Positions 61,512-64,000 of a stretch of DNA of 64,000 bases are shown piece after piece. Position 1 is the first letter of the stretch. Each line of letters opens with the position of its first letter. This stretch comes from Kluyveromyces lactis (Eukaryota; Ascomycota; Saccharomycetes; Saccharomycetales; Saccharomycetaceae), in NCBI RefSeq assembly GCF_000002515.2, contig NC_006039.1:744001-808000 (forward strand), in the 5' to 3' direction. The translations under genes and the position numbers were made by a program. The notes beneath the pieces were generated by a model. That model did not search any database, was not told the origin of the DNA, and saw only the letters and a list, made by a program, of their open reading frames with translations.

Positions 61512-63188
61512 ATGGTTGCTAAGAAAGGTAGTAAGTCACAGTATAGTGACCTACAACGGAGAGACAATCAGGACAAATTTGAGAGATCGAATAACGATGA
61601 TGATGCCAACGGGTCTCACAAGATGCAGAAGAAAACCAAGGATAAGAAGTTAAAGGCAGGATTGAAGCGTATTGATCAGAAGTATAAGGAAGCGGTACTC
61701 TCTACTGCTGCTACAGAATATCTTTTACCCGAAGAGCATGGTTATTTAGAAGCAGAAGATGAGATGGAAAAGACGTTCAAGTTCACACAGGCTGAAATCA
61801 AACACCATGTTGACGCCTCCATGGCCAATAAGGCATTGGACTTGAAATTAAACGATTTTGGTCCGTACCGTGTAAATTATTCCAGAAATGGTACGCATAT
61901 GCTTATTGCAGGTCGGAAGGGCCATGTAGCATCTCTTGATTGGAGGAAAGGTGAACTTCGTGGTGAGCTAAATCTCGGGGAGACAGTGCAAGCAGCAACA
62001 TATTTGCAAAATGAACAGTTCTTTGCAGTAGCACAAAAAAAATACACGTTCATTTACGATCATGAAGGTGTAGAGCTGCATCGTTTAAAGCAGCACATAG
62101 AGGTCAAACATTTAGAATATTTACCATATCATTATCTCTTGGCAACAGCAGGACAAACAGGTTTTTTGAAATATCAAGATGTTTCGACAGGTCAACTAGT
62201 ATCAGAGATCAGAACTAAACTAGGTCCTACTACAGCGATGGCTCAGAACCCTTGGAATGCAGTAATGCATTTGGGACATAGCAACGGCACAGTCACTCTA
62301 TGGTCACCATCAATGCCATCACCACTGGTAAGACTATTATCATCTAGAGGATCAATAACAGGAATTGCTGTAGATAGACAAGGTTATTATATGGCCACCA
62401 CTGGTTCCGATAAATCTTTAAAGATTTGGGATATCAGAAACTTTAAAGAAGTACATAGTATTGAGAACATGCCTACGCCCGGTACTAACGTTGCAATTTC
62501 AGATACAGGTCTACTTGCAGTATCAAGAGGGCCTCATGTAACAATTTGGAAAGATACGTTGAAAAGTGGGAAAGCTGCTAGACCGTATTTCACCTCTAGC
62601 GGTTACAAAGATAGAAATACTCCGTATATGTCTCATTTATTCGCTGGAAATAAAATAGAGAACTTCCAGTTTGCGCCATTCGAAGATTTGCTAGGTGTTG
62701 GACATCAAAAGGGTATAACCAATTTGATTATTCCAGGCGCAGGGGAAGCCAACTACGACGCACTAGAGGCCAACCCATACGAAACAAGCAAACAGAGACA
62801 GGAACAAGAAGTGAGATCATTATTGAATAAGTTACCTGCTGATTCTATAACATTAAATCCAAACACAATAGGTACAGTAGATTCTCGTGCTTCTCAAGTC
62901 AGATTAAATGCAAAGGATCTTGCAATTATCTCGAATGCAGAGCAAGAAAAATCCAAACTAAACAAAGACATTCCTGATGCCAGACCTGATGTTAAAGGTA
63001 AGAACTCCGGATTACGTGCGTTCCTACGAAAGAAAACTCGTAATGTTGTGGATGAAAGGAAGTTAAGGGTACAAAGACAACTAGAGAAGGAAAAGTCTAG
63101 CCGCCAAAGAAAAGAAAAAATTAAGAAGGGTGAACTTGCTGATGATCACAAAGACCTTGTTGATGAAGCCTTATCAAGATTTTCTTGA
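61512..63188 (+). CDS. UTP7: SSU processome WD40 protein Utp7
   Basis: This 558-residue nucleolar U3-associated protein (WDR46 family) is required for 18S rRNA maturation. A Lys-rich N-terminus (about 1-60) leads into the conserved helix (TEYLLPEEHGYLEAEDEMEKTF, cut here at 20 or fewer per motif). A seven-bladed propeller fills about 100-400 (NYSRNGTHMLIAGRKGHVAS; TGSDKSLKIWDIRNF). The BING4 C-terminal domain is at about 365-445 (NKIENFQFAPFEDLLGVGHQ). The tail is very basic. The length is close to S. cerevisiae Utp7 (554; YER082C). The start is ATG at 61512, and the RRPE/PAC promoter agrees with the role. Confidence 0.96.
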   Translation: MVAKKGSKSQYSDLQRRDNQDKFERSNNDDDANGSHKMQKKTKDKKLKAGLKRIDQKYKEAVLSTAATEYLLPEEHGYLEAEDEMEKTFKFTQAEIKHHVDASMANKALDLKLNDFGPYRVNYSRNGTHMLIAGRKGHVASLDWRKGELRGELNLGETVQAATYLQNEQFFAVAQKKYTFIYDHEGVELHRLKQHIEVKHLEYLPYHYLLATAGQTGFLKYQDVSTGQLVSEIRTKLGPTTAMAQNPWNAVMHLGHSNGTVTLWSPSMPSPLVRLLSSRGSITGIAVDRQGYYMATTGSDKSLKIWDIRNFKEVHSIENMPTPGTNVAISDTGLLAVSRGPHVTIWKDTLKSGKAARPYFTSSGYKDRNTPYMSHLFAGNKIENFQFAPFEDLLGVGHQKGITNLIIPGAGEANYDALEANPYETSKQRQEQEVRSLLNKLPADSITLNPNTIGTVDSRASQVRLNAKDLAIISNAEQEKSKLNKDIPDARPDVKGKNSGLRAFLRKKTRNVVDERKLRVQRQLEKEKSSRQRKEKIKKGELADDHKDLVDEALSRFS

Positions 63189-63376
63189 ATCATCAAGTAG
63201 TTATCAATATGTATACTTACATGAACACTTATATAATCTGTTATTATAGCCGGCTTAGTATCGACTGTTGCAAAAACATGTTTGAATTATTTGCATATAG
63301 ATACGACTTAGTTTGAGGTGATTATTTACTGTACATTATGAAGGATGACCGCTATTGCTAGGACCTAATTTCTCGA

Positions 63377-64000
63377 TTAAAATTCAAGAGAATCCTCGAC
63401 TTTAAATGAAGATGGTAATGGGGCATATATATCTTTTGTTTGTCTTACGGTCTTGATTAATTCTAGTGGTTCTTCAGGTGTCTTATCCTCAACGATAATG
63501 ACACCTGAGTTTCCTCTGAATTTGCGAACAGGTACAAAACGGCTATCTTTCGCAAAAGATATGAATTTGAGTTGCTGCGGAAGCACACGGGTGAGGTTTT
63601 CAACATCATAGCTCGTTGTCGTGTATTTGATCTTAGCTTCTTCAGTATTCTTGGCCTCTTCCTTCTTTTTTTCCTCCAGTTCCACCTCTTGCTTTTCTTC
63701 ATTTACTTTTTCTGCATCCTTTTCTTTAACCTTTTCATGTTCTCCTTTTTTACCTTTCTTAGCTCTTGCCTTGGCCTTGGCGGTAGTTGACAAGACGGCA
63801 GCTGCAAACTTTTCTATATTTTTGTCCACCTCTTCTTCGTACATGCGAGGATAGGTGAAAATTCCCTCCTTCGTATGACATTTGAAAGCAAATTTAGGAA
63901 TTGCCAAATCGCTAGCACGCAAACCCACTAAGGTAGTTGGAGTGAACGAAAGCGATAAAAAGTGGGACAATGGGAACCAGTACCAAAATTGGGAGAACAT
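63377..64000 (-). CDS. RPN2: 26S proteasome regulatory subunit Rpn2, C-terminal part (runs off the right edge)
   Basis: Only the last 207 residues are in the window; the Met at 64000 is internal and the gene continues past the edge (S. cerevisiae Rpn2 has about 945 residues, YIL075C). Rpn2 is a large solenoid scaffold of the 19S base. The visible part starts with the end of the toroid domain (MFSQFWYWFPLSHFLSLSFTP, 20 or fewer shown per motif). It continues through YPRMYEEEVDKNIEKFAAAV, a Lys/Glu-rich charged linker (about local residues 75-125), and a C-terminal beta-rich segment that ends PSSFKVEDSLEF. The far C-terminus recruits Rpn13 in S. cerevisiae. Its stop lies 189 bases from the convergent UTP7. 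Confidence 0.94.
   Translation of the reverse strand: MFSQFWYWFPLSHFLSLSFTPTTLVGLRASDLAIPKFAFKCHTKEGIFTYPRMYEEEVDKNIEKFAAAVLSTTAKAKARAKKGKKGEHEKVKEKDAEKVNEEKQEVELEEKKKEEAKNTEEAKIKYTTTSYDVENLTRVLPQQLKFISFAKDSRFVPVRKFRGNSGVIIVEDKTPEEPLELIKTVRQTKDIYAPLPSSFKVEDSLEF

Overview
The window is nuclear DNA of a budding yeast (Saccharomycotina, Saccharomycetaceae) that did not pass through the whole-genome duplication. It most resembles Kluyveromyces, probably the K. lactis group. Three things point there: compact intron-poor genes with short AT-rich spacers; single genes standing where S. cerevisiae has duplicate pairs (SSK2/SSK22, CPR4/CPR8, SEC12/SED4, RSC6/SNF12, ARE1/ARE2); and a mitochondrial, class 2 dihydroorotate dehydrogenase (URA9) that S. 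cerevisiae has lost. The species call is inference from gene content, not from a database match.

From 1 to about 55.2 kb the gene order is the ancestral track from which S. cerevisiae chromosome III (YCR073 down to YCR048) and chromosome XIV (YNR031 down to YNR019) both descend. Genes from the two S. cerevisiae tracks interleave here: SSK2/22, RSA4, IMG2, ALG12, YNR029C (ZNG1), CPR4/8, ATG15, BUD17, SEC12/SED4, RAD18, HCM1, BUD31, an intron-bearing tRNA-Ser(CGA) equivalent to SUP61, YCR061W, TAH1, YIH1, MPP6, PWP2, CTR86, THR4, RSC6/SNF12, MRPL50, YNR021W, YCR051W, ATP23 and ARE1/2. Two genes interrupt this order: a Zn2Cys6 transcription factor at 13.1 kb and an FKS3-like glucan synthase at 32.3 kb, which is preceded by 2.6 kb of apparently non-coding DNA. 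From 55.8 kb to the right edge the window enters a second ancestral block that corresponds to S. cerevisiae YIL075-076 and YER082-083 (SEC28, GET2, UTP7, RPN2). It carries two extra genes, a VOC/glyoxalase-like protein and URA9.

Functionally these are housekeeping genes. They cover ribosome biogenesis (RSA4, PWP2, UTP7, MPP6), mitochondrial ribosome and assembly (IMG2, MRPL50, ATP23), secretory pathway and ER (SEC12, SEC28, GET2, ALG12, CPR4, YNR021W, ARE), osmostress signalling (SSK2), cell cycle and DNA repair (HCM1, RAD18), chromatin (RSC6), autophagy (ATG15) and amino-acid, vitamin B6 and pyrimidine synthesis (THR4, BUD17, URA9). Several promoters carry readable sites: PAC/RRPE repeats before ribosome-biogenesis genes, an inverted pair of URS1 (Ume6) sites before the FKS3-like gene, a cluster of MCB/SCB-like boxes before HCM1, a Gcn4 site before THR4, and a triple Rap1-like repeat between RSC6 and MRPL50.

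The points most worth a second look are: the SEC12 reading frame, which continues in frame past its TAA for 96 more acidic codons and ends in QDEL; the URS1 dyad and nested palindromes in the 2.6-kb spacer; a perfect PAC box in that spacer with no gene close behind it; and the bacterial-looking VOC gene. No mobile element, CRISPR array, centromere or virus-like element was recognised.
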